Below, piece after piece: positions 19,037-29,800 of a stretch of DNA of 64,000 nt; the stretch's first letter is position 1, and each line of letters starts with the position of its first letter. The translations under genes and the position numbers were made by a program. Source of the stretch: a virus; IMG/VR virus record IMGVR_UViG_3300009160_000032, positions 27,110-91,109 of that record. The stretch is one strand, 5' to 3'. The notes below the pieces were generated by a model. The model worked only from the letters and a program-made list of their open reading frames with translations, made no database searches and was not told where the DNA came from.

Positions 19037-19486
19037 TTACTTTTGAATAAATTGTGGATAGAAATAATTAAATTTTTTACCTGAAAAAATGTCAGTTAGG
19101 TCTGTAAGTACCTGTTTTAACTTTGGCCGTAGATCTACGGTATATCTTACCTTTGGTGGGTACACTTTAGCGTCAAATGATCTCTGACAAATTATCATGT
19201 TATCAACTTTAACATAAAGGTTAAAGTTTTCAAGTCCTTCTGTAATTGAAGTGTTCAATACATCTGGATTTTCAGTAATCTCATATCTGTTTTCCAACAT
19301 ATAAACTACCGATCTCATTTTTAAATCATACTTAAGGTCATTACAAAATGTCCTTATATAATCATAAAACTCTTCCGATTTGTGGGCGTGTTTATTAAAC
19401 CCTTTTACATTAAAAAATCTTTGTACTACGATGTTGTCATTACACATCAACAAAAATTCTAACTTAGTTACGTCTTGTTCTTTCAT
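19037..19486 (-). CDS. hypothetical protein in replication block
   Basis: An unrecognised 149-residue protein. It starts MKEQDVTKLEFLLMCNDNIV and reads as a mixed alpha/beta soluble domain, with RFFNVKGFNKHAHKSEEFYD and VRYTVDLRPKLKQVLTDLTD as notable segments. It begins 2 bases after the exonuclease stop and precedes the helicase by 33 bases. The position would suit a helicase-loading or replication accessory protein, but no motif supports that. Confidence 0.5.
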   Translation of the reverse strand: MKEQDVTKLEFLLMCNDNIVVQRFFNVKGFNKHAHKSEEFYDYIRTFCNDLKYDLKMRSVVYMLENRYEITENPDVLNTSITEGLENFNLYVKVDNMIICQRSFDAKVYPPKVRYTVDLRPKLKQVLTDLTDIFSGKKFNYFYPQFIQK

Positions 19487-19488
19487 TT

Positions 19489-20505
19489 TTACTTTTTTGT
19501 TCTGTTTCTAAAATTTGTTTTTTCTTTTCTTGATAGTTTTAAAAATGGCTTTAAAAAATTAACCCAAGCATCATCACCCTTTGGTAAATATTTAAAGAAT
19601 CCGTCATCCATCATCATTCTAATTAAGTTCCTGTGACCCCTTCCATCAGGATCCAATGACTCTGAGTAATACGACTGAACTAATTCTTTTCCTTCTTCGG
19701 AAATTAAAGGTTTTGATAAATCAATTAATTTTTCGTTTATTACAAAAAACTCATCTCCAAATATCCCTTCCTTTGTTTTTCCACTTAAAAGATTTTTTAA
19801 AACCATATTATCTTTTTGTTCTTTAAGTAACTCTTCACCCTTTGTTAAAATATCGGTAAAACTAATTTCCTTTTCAAGTATTTCAGGAAATAATTTTATA
19901 AAAGTTTTTTCACCAAGATAAAAGATACCATCAATATTATCCGAACTATCACCGGTTAATATCTTATAAGTTTTAACATTATAATGTGGGATCTCTGTTT
20001 GATCAATTTTGATTGTATCCCCATTTTTAAAGTACTTCTTTGCTTGTGGCGAATAGATACTTACCTTTTCAGAAATAAGTTGTGTGAGGTCTCTATCTGA
20101 CGAAAAAATTGTTTTATCCTCGTCTTCAGAAATCTGACAATAATAAGCAATTAGATCATCGGCTTCCGAATTCTCAACATCTAATTGTCTTACAAACATT
20201 TCTTCAAGATATTGTTTAACCCTTTGTTTTTGGTTTGAGAAGGACTCTTCTCTAAATTCTTCGGGTTTAACGGATTTACGGTTTAATTTATATTTTGGGT
20301 ATAACAATCTTCTTTGTGAAGAACTTGTTTCTCCGTCCCAAAATACAACCACTTTATTGTAGTTATTTTCTTCAAGGAAACGTCTTACGGTATTTAGAAA
20401 GTGCCAAATACCGCCAACGTGTTCTCCTTTATTAAAGAAATCTTTTACTCCGTGAAATCCAATTTTTAATAGGTTGTTTCCGTCAACCAATAACGTTTTT
20501 GTCAT
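19489..20505 (-). CDS. FEN-type 5'-3' exonuclease / RNase H-like
   Basis: A 338-residue PIN-fold nuclease like T4 RNase H, which removes RNA primers from lagging-strand fragments. Visible metal-binding acidic motifs are LLVDGNNLLK at the N-terminus, VVVFWDGETSSSQRRLLYP (about residues 53-71), SEADDLIAYYC followed by IFSSDRDLTQL, and the helix-hairpin-helix region KILTGDSSDNIDGI. These appear in the correct order for the FEN family. The basic C-terminus (LSRKEKTNFRNRTKK) may contact DNA. It lies 23 bases after the recombinase gene in the replication operon. Confidence 0.85.
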   Translation of the reverse strand: MTKTLLVDGNNLLKIGFHGVKDFFNKGEHVGGIWHFLNTVRRFLEENNYNKVVVFWDGETSSSQRRLLYPKYKLNRKSVKPEEFREESFSNQKQRVKQYLEEMFVRQLDVENSEADDLIAYYCQISEDEDKTIFSSDRDLTQLISEKVSIYSPQAKKYFKNGDTIKIDQTEIPHYNVKTYKILTGDSSDNIDGIFYLGEKTFIKLFPEILEKEISFTDILTKGEELLKEQKDNMVLKNLLSGKTKEGIFGDEFFVINEKLIDLSKPLISEEGKELVQSYYSESLDPDGRGHRNLIRMMMDDGFFKYLPKGDDAWVNFLKPFLKLSRKEKTNFRNRTKK

Positions 20506-20528
20506 TTCTGTTAATTACAGGGTTCTTA

Positions 20529-21533
20529 CTATGATTCTTCTTTTTCTGTTTTCAAATCAAAATCACCATCAACTCCGATAATTTCTTTCCAATACTCAGC
20601 GTATTCTTTTTTGTATTGTTCAATTGAAGCCTTCTCTTCAGAAGCCTCTTTTCCAGGTAAAAATCCATGTGGTGTTATAATTATTTTCCCGTCTTCAAAC
20701 CCAAGTCCGTTGATGTGGTTTTTCATAACAGATACCTTTGTTCTCGATGCAAATTTAATTGTTCGTTTGTCTTTGGTTGCCGTGATTTTAGTTGTCCCAG
20801 CCCCTTTCTGATTTCCAAATAAGAATACCAACGATGAGTTTAACCAAATTGCTTCACCACCTTTTGCTTTAATTTTTGGTTGTCCAAAAGGATTATCAGG
20901 TAATTCAACCCAAGGTTGGTTTACAATGATTAATGTATTTTCGAATTTAGAATCAGATTTACGTGATCCTGAAATACGTTGGTTAATCCCCATACCAATT
21001 TTGTCGGCTAAAGTAGACGCATTATGTTGTTTACCTCCTTTACCTTCAAAAGTCATTTTACAAGGAACAGAACCAACTGAATCCCACATAAAACATAAAC
21101 TATAATCTAATTCTCCTTTTTCTTGTGCATCTAATAAAGAATTTATGTAATCGGTAATTTGTTCTATATAACTAAAGTTATTATTGAATATGTAAAACCC
21201 GTCCCAATCTAATTCTCCTGTCTCTTCATCAACAACTTCTTCACATTCAAATCCCATAAGTTTTGCGTGTTCAAAACTCCATTTTTGTTCTGTAATAATA
21301 AACACAGGAAGAATACCTTTCTTTTGTGCATCTACTGCGGTTTTAACTAAGGCAGTTGTCTTACCAGTATCAGAATGTCCCAAGAACATATTAATATGTC
21401 CCATCGCCGGACCTGGTAATCCAACTGCGTCTAAAAATGACTCTCCAAGATCAAAAAATCTTTGTGGTTTATATTTTGCAGACGTGGAAAATTTCTTCTT
21501 TAATAAACCGAAATCTGTTTTTTTAATTGCCAT
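20529..21533 (-). CDS. uvsX: UvsX/RecA-like recombinase
   Basis: A 334-residue strand-exchange protein. It carries Walker A MFLGHSDTGKTTAL (about residues 49-62), an ITEQKWSFEHAKLMGF segment, Walker B-like SLCFMWDSVGSVP near residue 150, and IIVNQPWVELPDNPFGQPKI in the region of the DNA-binding loops. The Gly-rich loop and overall length fit T4 UvsX (391 residues) better than bacterial RecA. The acidic C-terminus (DGDFDLKTEKEES) is typical of recombinases. It overlaps the upstream 96-residue gene by 11 bases. Expected role is recombination-dependent replication and repair together with the gp32-like protein. Confidence 0.85.
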   Translation of the reverse strand: MAIKKTDFGLLKKKFSTSAKYKPQRFFDLGESFLDAVGLPGPAMGHINMFLGHSDTGKTTALVKTAVDAQKKGILPVFIITEQKWSFEHAKLMGFECEEVVDEETGELDWDGFYIFNNNFSYIEQITDYINSLLDAQEKGELDYSLCFMWDSVGSVPCKMTFEGKGGKQHNASTLADKIGMGINQRISGSRKSDSKFENTLIIVNQPWVELPDNPFGQPKIKAKGGEAIWLNSSLVFLFGNQKGAGTTKITATKDKRTIKFASRTKVSVMKNHINGLGFEDGKIIITPHGFLPGKEASEEKASIEQYKKEYAEYWKEIIGVDGDFDLKTEKEES

Positions 21534-21813
21534 CTTTGTTTTGTTCTTTTAATACGTTTAACATTTCCTCAGTTATTTCAAACTTTTCTTCCCTTTTAAT
21601 GTTGTACTTGTAAATAATTTCCAACATTTCAAGTTTACCTTTAGCATTTGACATTTTTTCTATCACTTTATCTATTTCTTCTAAATGTTGTGGGTGTTCT
21701 CCAATAGCAACGGGATTGTTGAAATAGATTAAAATAGTCGCTTCGGCTTCCGCCATTTCAGACCTATACTTTAAGCATAGTGCCTCATACATTTTTTCAA
21801 TTATTTTATTCAT
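21523..21813 (-). CDS. small helical protein upstream of recombinase
   Basis: A 96-residue, mostly helical protein with many Glu and Lys (MNKIIEKMYEALCLKYRSEM; ITEEMLNVLKEQNKDGN). No known family was recognised. Its end overlaps the recombinase start by 11 bases, so the two are co-translated. Position next to UvsX and SSB would suit a recombination mediator like UvsY, but size and sequence do not show this. Confidence 0.5.
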   Translation of the reverse strand: MNKIIEKMYEALCLKYRSEMAEAEATILIYFNNPVAIGEHPQHLEEIDKVIEKMSNAKGKLEMLEIIYKYNIKREEKFEITEEMLNVLKEQNKDGN

Positions 21814-21836
21814 ATATTTTTGATTTTAAAAAGTAA

Positions 21837-21873
21837 GAACTTGGACACCTTGTCTAAGTAGATGTCCAAGTTC
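21837..21873 (-). terminator. hairpin after SSB gene
   Basis: A perfect 11-bp stem (GAACTTGGACA/TGTCCAAGTTC) with a 15-base loop lies 6 bases after the SSB stop. On the minus strand it is followed by TTACTTTTTAAAA. It could attenuate transcription so that SSB is made in excess over the recombinase, or stabilise the SSB message. Confidence 0.6.
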
Positions 21874-21879
21874 AATAAA

Positions 21880-22743
21880 TTAGAATGGTAATTCTTCATC
21901 CACTTGGTCGTTAGACTGTGGATCCTTTACATCATTAATTGATTTTTTACCTCCACCCATTGTAACATTTGATACTTCGTTATTTGAGTAAGCGTATTTT
22001 CCCGCATCAGAATCCCATCTTGGTGTTTCTCCTCTTGCGATTGACTCAAGGTATTCGATAGGTTTTTTAGAATAAACATCCTCCCAAGTAAGTTTGTCAG
22101 AAACCCACTCATTCATAGTGTTTTCATCTTCATGAACAGATGTAGGATCATCATACATAACCGTTTGAATTACGGTATAGAATGCTCCTTTTGGAGTTTT
22201 TGCCTTTGTCAACTCAAGGATAAGGTCTCTTCCTTTTTCGGAATCAGCAACGTCTCCTTTTGCCTTATAGATAGGAATAATTTTATCAAAAATACCTTCT
22301 TGTTTGTAGTTGTGCTTAAATCTCCAAAATTTAACTCCATCTTCTTCTCTGTCTCGGTCAATAACTTTAACAATATAAAACTTACGAGGTTTGTATTGTT
22401 TTGCAAGTTCTTTATCAGAATCCTTACCTGTTGACATTAGTTCGTCATAAACTTCACTTAATGGTGAACGCTCATTGTCATTCTTGGCAGGATCATAAAA
22501 CTTTTGCCATTTTCCGTCGATAAAAATTTCATGGAACCATACTTCTTTAAATGGTGAAGAACCATCTGGTGTAGGTAAGATACGGACTCTTTTTTGTCCT
22601 TGTTTTTCGTTATCCTTAAGGATTGCCGCGAAATACTTTTTCATTCTTTCTTCTTGTGTAAATTTTGAGGTGGAAGAAGAACCACCTTGTTTTGAGGTCT
22701 CGTATTGAGCCAAAACTGCATCTAAAACATTGTTTGTCGCCAT
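21880..22743 (-). CDS. gp32-like single-stranded DNA-binding protein
   Basis: A 287-residue protein that should coat ssDNA during replication and recombination. It has the T4-gp32-like core: KRVRILPTPDGSSPFKEVWF, then KPRKFYIVKVIDRDREEDGVKFWRFK, a later YTVIQTVMYDDPTS, and a flexible acidic C-terminus ending DQVDEELPF, as in bacterial and phage SSBs that recruit partners by the tail. The N-terminal stretch MATNNVLDAVLAQYE may be the cooperativity arm. Unlike T4 gp32 there is no Cys at all, so the zinc ribbon is lost. It is followed by a hairpin and driven by a sigma70-like promoter. Confidence 0.85.
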   Translation of the reverse strand: MATNNVLDAVLAQYETSKQGGSSSTSKFTQEERMKKYFAAILKDNEKQGQKRVRILPTPDGSSPFKEVWFHEIFIDGKWQKFYDPAKNDNERSPLSEVYDELMSTGKDSDKELAKQYKPRKFYIVKVIDRDREEDGVKFWRFKHNYKQEGIFDKIIPIYKAKGDVADSEKGRDLILELTKAKTPKGAFYTVIQTVMYDDPTSVHEDENTMNEWVSDKLTWEDVYSKKPIEYLESIARGETPRWDSDAGKYAYSNNEVSNVTMGGGKKSINDVKDPQSNDQVDEELPF

Positions 22744-22775
22744 TGTGTATATATTTATTAAAGGTTTACGTAGAA

Positions 22776-22804
22776 AATATAGTTATAAAAAATAGGGTAG
22801 TCAA
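22776..22804 (-). promoter_or_regulatory. sigma70-like promoter of SSB gene
   Basis: On the minus strand TTGACT (22804-22799) and TATATT (22781-22776) are separated by exactly 17 bases, and the start codon lies 32 bases after the -10 element. TATATTTTC also approximates the Bacteroidota -7 element TAnnTTTG. Differs from the TATTTATA class, so it is likely an early/middle promoter for the replication block. Confidence 0.55.
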
Positions 22805-22814
22805 TAAAGTATTT

Positions 22815-22850
22815 AAAAAAATTTGAGAGAGACACTGATGTCCCTCTCAA
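22815..22850 (-). terminator. rho-independent terminator after Pro/Ala-repeat protein gene
   Basis: An 11-bp stem with one mismatch (gagagggac against gtctctctc on the minus strand) and a 6-base loop, followed by seven T on the minus strand. It ends the hub-side transcript just upstream of the SSB promoter. Confidence 0.8.
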
Positions 22851-22855
22851 AAGTG

Positions 22856-23557
22856 TTACATCATATCATCTTCATCTTGACCGTACTGATTAAACGTGTC
22901 CTCGATTTGATTTGGTGAATATTGTTTTACTTCATCTGTAGTTAAAATATATTCATTTTTTCCTGATTGTTCCATTTCTTGTTGTTTATCAACAAAGAAA
23001 TCAGATAGTTTTTGTTTGAATGGTCCTGAATCTAAACTTCTTAATTCTAATTTTTCTTGTGGAGTTTTAGGTCTGTACTTTTCAATTTTATCTTCAATAG
23101 ATGTTAATCTATTTGTTAGTCCATCCATTTCTTTAAGTTTAGAGTCCATACCCTCTAATTGTTTAAACAAGTTTTGGAAATATTCTTCTTGTTTATCCTC
23201 AATATTTTTTTGTGCGGTAACTAAATCAGTAATATCTAATTCTTCTCCTTCTTCTTCTCCTTCTTTACCAACTTCTTCAACGTCAGGATCTGTCGCAACA
23301 TCAATAGGTGCCGGTGCTCCTCCTGCGTCAGGTGCCGGTGCTCCTCCTGCGTCAGGTGCCGGTGCTCCTGCGTCAGGTGTGGGTAATCCTCCTGCGTCAG
23401 GTGCAGGTGCTCCACCTAAACCCGCCAAAGGATCTTCAGGTTCCGGTGCTCCACCTAAACCCGCCAAAGGATCTTCAGGTGCCCCTTGTTCTGTTATATA
23501 ATTAGTGATAAAATTCACCCTTCTAATTTCTTCTAAAATTTTTCTGTCTATACTCAT
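22856..23557 (-). CDS. Pro/Ala/Gly-repeat protein with coiled-coil, possible virion-internal protein
   Basis: A 233-residue protein in three parts. Residues 1-24 (MSIDRKILEEIRRVNFITNY) form a basic amphipathic helix. Residues 25-88 are tandem repeats of the EDPLAGLGGAP and APAPDAGG types encoded by 39-bp and 24-bp DNA repeats. The remainder is acidic (VEEVGKEGEEEGEELDITDL) and then a coiled coil (NLFKQLEGMDSKLKEMDGL; LTSIEDKIEKYRPKTPQEKL). The N-terminal helix followed by ITE resembles the start of two other proteins here and could be a packaging signal. One base separates it from the upstream 74-residue gene and a terminator follows. Function unknown; a scaffold or head-core role is a guess. 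Confidence 0.5.
   Translation of the reverse strand: MSIDRKILEEIRRVNFITNYITEQGAPEDPLAGLGGAPEPEDPLAGLGGAPAPDAGGLPTPDAGAPAPDAGGAPAPDAGGAPAPIDVATDPDVEEVGKEGEEEGEELDITDLVTAQKNIEDKQEEYFQNLFKQLEGMDSKLKEMDGLTNRLTSIEDKIEKYRPKTPQEKLELRSLDSGPFKQKLSDFFVDKQQEMEQSGKNEYILTTDEVKQYSPNQIEDTFNQYGQDEDDMM
23307..23477. repeat. coding tandem repeats, 24 bp and 39 bp
   Basis: Four units of a 24-bp repeat (23307-23330, 23331-23354, a 21-bp shortened copy 23355-23375, and a diverged copy 23376-23399) are followed by two copies of a 39-bp repeat (23400-23438 and 23439-23477). The tract is much richer in G+C than its surroundings. All unit lengths are multiples of three, so copy-number changes keep the reading frame. 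Confidence 0.9.
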
Positions 23558-23558
23558 T

Positions 23559-23783
23559 TTATCCGTTTAATAATGTTTTTATACCAGTTTTAGTTTCTAC
23601 CTGGATTTTTTTAAATTTATTCATAGTATTGTCTACTCTTTCTATAAGACCATCTTTCATTCTTACAACATAACATTCGTTTGTCTCTAAATCACAAACT
23701 TGTTTGGTTCCGTCACCCATATCTTTTTCAGAAATCTTGGTGTTTTTACCCAAATAATTGTCTAAAATTAATTTTGTATTCAT
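23559..23783 (-). CDS. hypothetical 74-residue protein
   Basis: A small soluble protein, unrecognised, with a central GDGTKQVCDLETNECYVVRM segment and two Cys. The Lys-rich remainder suggests a compact beta domain. It has its own TATTTATA element 14 bases upstream and is followed after 1 base by the Pro/Ala-repeat protein, so the pair forms a short late-type operon between the hub gene and the replication block. Confidence 0.5.
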   Translation of the reverse strand: MNTKLILDNYLGKNTKISEKDMGDGTKQVCDLETNECYVVRMKDGLIERVDNTMNKFKKIQVETKTGIKTLLNG

Positions 23784-23797
23784 AGTTATTATTTTAT

Positions 23798-23805
23798 TAT
23801 AAATA
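23798..23805 (-). promoter_or_regulatory. TATTTATA promoter-like element
   Basis: Minus-strand TATTTATA exactly 14 bases before the ATG of the 74-residue gene, in an A-rich leader with no Shine-Dalgarno sequence. Confidence 0.5.
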
Positions 23806-23830
23806 TATCGTTAGGTGTAAATGTTTTAAA

Positions 23831-26800
23831 TTATGCACCTAATCCTAATCCATTAGCCCTATTAATCGCACTTATTATTTTATTGTTTAATGATGTTTGA
23901 TCAGATGGTTGTAATTGTAAGTACACATTATCATCAACAAGATTAGGCCATGTGGTAATATATAATTTACCAAACCCTTGGGCGATTGGTAATAATGCTG
24001 GATTTGTGGTTAATTGGGCGGTAGTTAAATTAGAAAGGAAAGTATCTCCATTAGGATTTTTAGCCAAACTTAAAAATTTATTAACTAAAACTGTAATTGG
24101 ATTTGTTACCGAGCTAAACGCCGCGGTTGGTATTATTTGCCCATTACCACTACTTTGACAATAGTAACTATTTGTTACTCCTGATATATATAAATCATTA
24201 TCACCTAAATGTGATTGATTTAAAGGTATATTTCCAAAATTATTTGAGTTCACTTTAAATGTGGTTCCATCATAATTAGCAATATATCCGATTATGAATA
24301 TATAATATCTTAATGCAGTATTTTGGTTACCTAATGGTAATTTACTATTTACGGTTGTTTTAATTGTGTCAACAATACTTGCTTCAGAAATTACTGTTTG
24401 GGTTGATGCGGAGTAGTTAAATACATCAAACGGAGAAACTAAGAATTGACCACATTGATTTGAACTTGGGGTATTAGGTCCGTTAACAGTATTCATTTTA
24501 CTATTTTGTTGTCCAATTATGTTTGTTGTTATATTTGCACTTGTTGTATTTTTAACTTTATTTAAAAGTGGTGTAACAAAATTCTTATATATTGTTTGTA
24601 GATATGAATCTTGAGCCGATATCTCATAAACGGGTTGTCTTGTTCCTGAAAAAGATGTTGTAAAACTTCCAGGTCCAATAGAGTGTGAAACACTTTGTAT
24701 TTGGTATGGTCCTGAGAACATGGGGACATTTCTTAGGTTAAAATACATTTTTGGTTGTATTAAAGCATTACCTAACATTGAGACATCACAAGTATATACT
24801 CTATATTTGTAAAAATTATACATTGATTGACTTTGTGGAGTAACATTAATACCTCCCGCCTGATTTGCGGTATATTCTAACATTCTTATTTCTTCTGCGG
24901 TTTTTTGACCTGAATTCATATTAATGTCAAAACTTGTAAAGATACCTTGATTAAATCTACCAACATCCATATTAAAAGCAACTAATTTATTAGACTGACC
25001 CCAATCTTGTTTTTTACTTTGATTTTCCAATAATGGGTTTTCAGATTGTCTATTAATTTGGAATACGTCGTTTCTAAAGTCACTATTAGGGATATCTAAA
25101 TTCTTACTTGATTCATTTGCAAAAGTACAAACCATTTTAGTTTTAGAATTTCTAAAATCAACATTTAAGAATGTACCAAAAATATCATTAGCAATTGACG
25201 TTGATCCTTGATTAGATGGGTTTGGTCTTACTGATATATCATTTACATCATAATAATTAACATATCCGGCGTAATCCAAAACGGTAAATCCACTCGCCTC
25301 TATTAGTTCTCTTAATATTTGCCAAAGTGGTCTATCAGGAGTTTTTAAAATAGATTCTTCAAGTTTATCTTTCCAAGCAACTACATCACAATAAACTTCA
25401 CCTGCAATATTTCTTGATGCCCTATCTATAAATAAAAAGTCTTCAAAAAGAGAATTTTCTTTATAATCATTTCCCGCAATCCATTTATCGTTAAATGCCT
25501 TCATTTTTTCCCAAGTCTCAATTCTACCAATATTTCCAGTATAATTCGCCCTATTTGGTTGTGGGGTAATAACCTGTGAAGGTAAGTTTTTAAGGACTTC
25601 AGGCATTAATGTGTTTATAATATCATTCTTAAACAAATTACAACTTTCAAAATGACTATTTAATAATTCTCTAAATTTAAACTCATTAAACGTATTATCA
25701 TTTAATTTTTGTGTTGCATATATTTTAATTAATGGGGCAAAATCTCTAATGTTATCAACAGAAAATGATATATCAAGATCAATAAAGAAATCGGTGATAA
25801 ATGATCCTATATTTGTATATTCTAACTGAGGTATTGTTGAGAACCCAACATAGGTCTCTAAAGCTCTCCACTCATCAGGATAGGCATTCTGTGATTGGGC
25901 TAAAGTAGTCGTACCGTTTAATGACGGTAAAGAATATGGGGTATCTAAATTATAGGATTTAGGTACTATCTTGTCCACCAAAGGTAAACTAGTTAAACTA
26001 TAAAATACTCTTTTATTGTAAAAAGAAGGATTACCATTATCAAACAATAGATCGTAATTTATAAATTTATTAAGTAAATCATAAACTAATTCTAATTGTT
26101 TATCTTTAATTGCGGTAATTGCGTTGTCACTTATATTTTCACTTATAAAAACCGATTCAGGTACTTTAAATAATTCAGTTGCTAATAATTGAAAGTTCCT
26201 ATACTTTATTAAAACCGAATCTTCAGCTGATGGGGTTCCCTGTGGTGTTTTTATTATGTTGGTATAGTCATATTTTGATTTAGAAAAATTTAAAAAGTGT
26301 TCTTCGAATAAATCTAAAACTCTCTTTTCAAAAATAGAAAATATTTCGTCTATTTTTGTATATTTTGTAACGTCTCCGTCTATTAAAAAGTTTTGTTGTT
26401 TTGACTCATCAAGAATAATACTTTTTAGGTACTCATCTGGTGAATTAATTCCTAATCTATTATTATCAAAATACCCGTAATTTGGTAATGCCCAAAACAT
26501 TCTAACAGATCCGTTAAAAACCGCAGGATTATTTTTTACCTCAACTTTTAATTTTTCTTGACCTTGTGGACCACTAAAACATTCATATTTTGTTTGATTA
26601 AAACTAGATCCAAATGATGGGGTAATAAAATAATTTGATCCTGAATCCTCCTTAATCATTGTTGATAACGTAGAAATCTTTAAAGCTCTATTAGGGTCCG
26701 CATCATCAAACCCAAAATCATAATTCATTAATGAGTTATCGGATAAATTTAAATACAATTTTTTACTGTCAATATTTTCTTGTATTTCTAAATCAGTATA

Positions 26801-29800
26801 GTTTTCAAATAGGGTTAACCCATTATAAAAAACATTCAAATCATTAATAAGTTTTGGGTAAAACCCTACATTCATTTGAGTTGCAGTTAAAAATCCTGAT
26901 GTAATATCTCTTTGTAATGATACTTCGGTATTAGCACTTGTAACTGTGGTGTATCCAGATAAGTTATATATCTTTGATATGTTTTGAGTTATTGGGTCAA
27001 AATTTGTTGTGTAGTCAAAATTATCCCAAGGGGTTGTCATAAAATCAAATCCATTATCAATCCAACTTTTATATCTGTGCCATATTGATCCGTACTTTAA
27101 AACCCAAGCGTATGGTAATCTATGTACTGACCCAAATTTTTTAAAAGTAGCAAACATATAATCCAAATCAGTTGTTGCGGTACCGTCAAGTTTTTTATAT
27201 TTTTCCCTTAAAGTTGTTAGTGGTAATGAATTTAAAAACAAATAGGCGGCTTCTTTATAAGGATATAAATTACTATTTCTAAAATTTTCAACCCCTTTTG
27301 AAATTGAGTTAACAAAATATGGGGTATTTAACATTGATGTTGTTTGGTTATATAACAATTCGTTATCGTACTCAACATAATTTACTGTTCCTTCCGTTAA
27401 AAATTGTTTTTCATATTTTTTACTTCTTTCTTCATAAAAATTATATAAACTTTGTTTTGTGGTTAAATTTATTGTTGGGTCTGTAACTCCATTATTGTTA
27501 AAATATGTAAATGGTCTAACAAAATTAGAATCGCTATTATCTTTAAAGTTGGCAGTTTGGACTATTGTTGTATTATAAAAAATTGTATTATTAGTATTAA
27601 ATGCTAATTTAGTGTCTCCACTAACACTAAGTGAGTTTGCTAAATTTTTATTTACCCAATCAACGTTAACATACGGATAAATGTCTGTTCTATCAAACTC
27701 ATTATTTTTTGTTGAGTTTAGAAAGTTACCAACGTCTGTTGAATTTCCAAGAACAGGTTGTGATGGTGGTTCATATGAAGATAAATAGAATGGGGTTTCA
27801 GTCACACTTTTAAGATAAGAAGTATTATAAATCCCTCTTCTAAAATTTTGCCAACTTTCCCCATTACCCTCATTTGAGATGTGTTTTAATATTAATTCAA
27901 AGTTTCTTGCATTAAAATTATAGTTCTTTAAAAGTTCAATTAAAAATGGATTGTCTGTACCTAAAGAATTTTTTATATTCTCGGCTTCCATATCTATTAT
28001 AACTTTATAGATACTATTTTCATTACTACCACCCCTATTTAATTTAGAATAAAAGGCGTAGGTTAAAACTCTTTCATATATTTCATATATAAATTTAACA
28101 TCTTCAGTACTTGAGAATATTTCAAAAGTTATCGGATACTCAATAGAGTTTAAAGTTGTGTATGGTAAATTAACTTTTTGGTTCTGTGTTGTTATAAAAT
28201 TAGTTTGAGCATTCCTTTGTGTGAACCCATAAAGGTACTCTTCCACAAATTCAACTTCGGGCCAAATATTATAATCGTTTGATCCTGTTTCTGCGGGATA
28301 GTCTCCGGGGTATTTTAATTGATAAGTTGTTTTACTCGGATTAGAATTGTCTTCCACGATAAATTGTGGCCAAGGAAAAACAGGGGAGTTAGATCTTGCA
28401 ATCTTAGGTCTATCAACTGAAGTACTGTTAGATACACTATCTATTATCGCCCTTCTCCTTGTTGGGTCGTCTCTTTTGTTCCAAGCACTTTTATGGACCT
28501 CATCCAAAATTCTTAAAAACGCTTCTGAATTGGCTAACAAAACTCCGGCCATGTTTTTTATGGTCGGTTTAAACCCAAGATTTAATTCTAAAGTATCTTT
28601 AAGTGCGTTTGTTAATTCTTGTTCTATTTCAGTTTTTTTAGTTTTTAACTGTTTTTCTAAATCATTAATTTTTTCAATAAAACTTTTATCTCCCTCACTT
28701 ATACCATCAAAAATAAAATAATTTTCTGTCGGTAATTGAGCCGCGATTTCTGTCTTATATTTAACAAAATTAGGATCGGTATCTCCTGTTGGTGAGGTAT
28801 TATAGATAAATTGGTAGGATTGTTTATAATCTATAGGATCACTAGTTGTTAATATACTATCGTTTTTGTCATAATAAAAATCTTCTAATTTAATATTAAG
28901 TGGTATTGTCGATACTGTTGTTTTTCCCGCAATAGTATAATTTGCGGTAGCACTAGAACCAAAGGTGGGGTTATCTCCTAATTTTTTTAAATTATCGGAT
29001 ATTATACTTTGTAATTTATTTAAAGTCGTGGCCGTTAATCCACCTGTCACTATTTCTTTTTTAAATTTATAATTTTTTACAAAAGTAACAGTGTTATTAG
29101 AAGTGTATGAACTTAATACTAATGGAGCTTGTATGTATAAATTTTGATTATACCAAGAATCTTTGTTATAATATATTTCATTTTTAAACTCTGTTAATTG
29201 GTTAAGATATAATTCAGAATTAGTTAAAGCACTTAAAGATTCTTGATTTTGATAGTTATTTAATATGTCCGTAATAAACGTTTTAAGTTTTTCTTTAAAC
29301 TCATAAACAGTATATTCAGGCATATTTTCATCCATCAATTTTTTCTTTTTATACTCTTTGTAAACCTCCCTTATCTTTTGATATCCTCTTGTTAATTTTG
29401 CACTTGATGCAACACTATTTTGGGTAGCAACATTTGGTGTTGAGGTTACAGTTGCATTTGCCTCATACATGTGAGGTAATGCTAATGTATCGGAAAGTTT
29501 AATCTCATTTAATACTGTAAATTGATATGGTTGAAATTTTAGGTCTATGTTAAAACTTCCTGATTCGGCATCAAATCTACTTTTAAAATCGGATAACTGT
29601 AATTTATATCTAATTGCCTTTCCATACCACCCTTTTAAAGTTAAGGTAAATGGTGGGTATGGAAATTGGAAAAAGACTGCATAGGGCGAATTATCCGCTA
29701 ATTCAAATAATGCTCTTCCTCTAACATCAATTAGTGAAATTGACACTTCAGTTCTTAAACTTGTTTCAGTACTAACTTTAATACTTCTAATCCCTAATAA

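Noticed and set aside
23307-23477. Regular repeats considered as a CRISPR array
   Set aside because: Units are adjacent with no spacers and are in frame in a coding sequence.
23016-23501. 161-codon plus-strand frame rich in Pro, Ala and Gly
   Set aside because: It is the antisense of the tandem-repeat gene; repeats keep the reverse frame open. The minus frame has spacing, promoter and coiled-coil content.
28347-28721. 124-codon plus-strand frame
   Set aside because: It is antisense to the hub gene and shows no plausible protein features.
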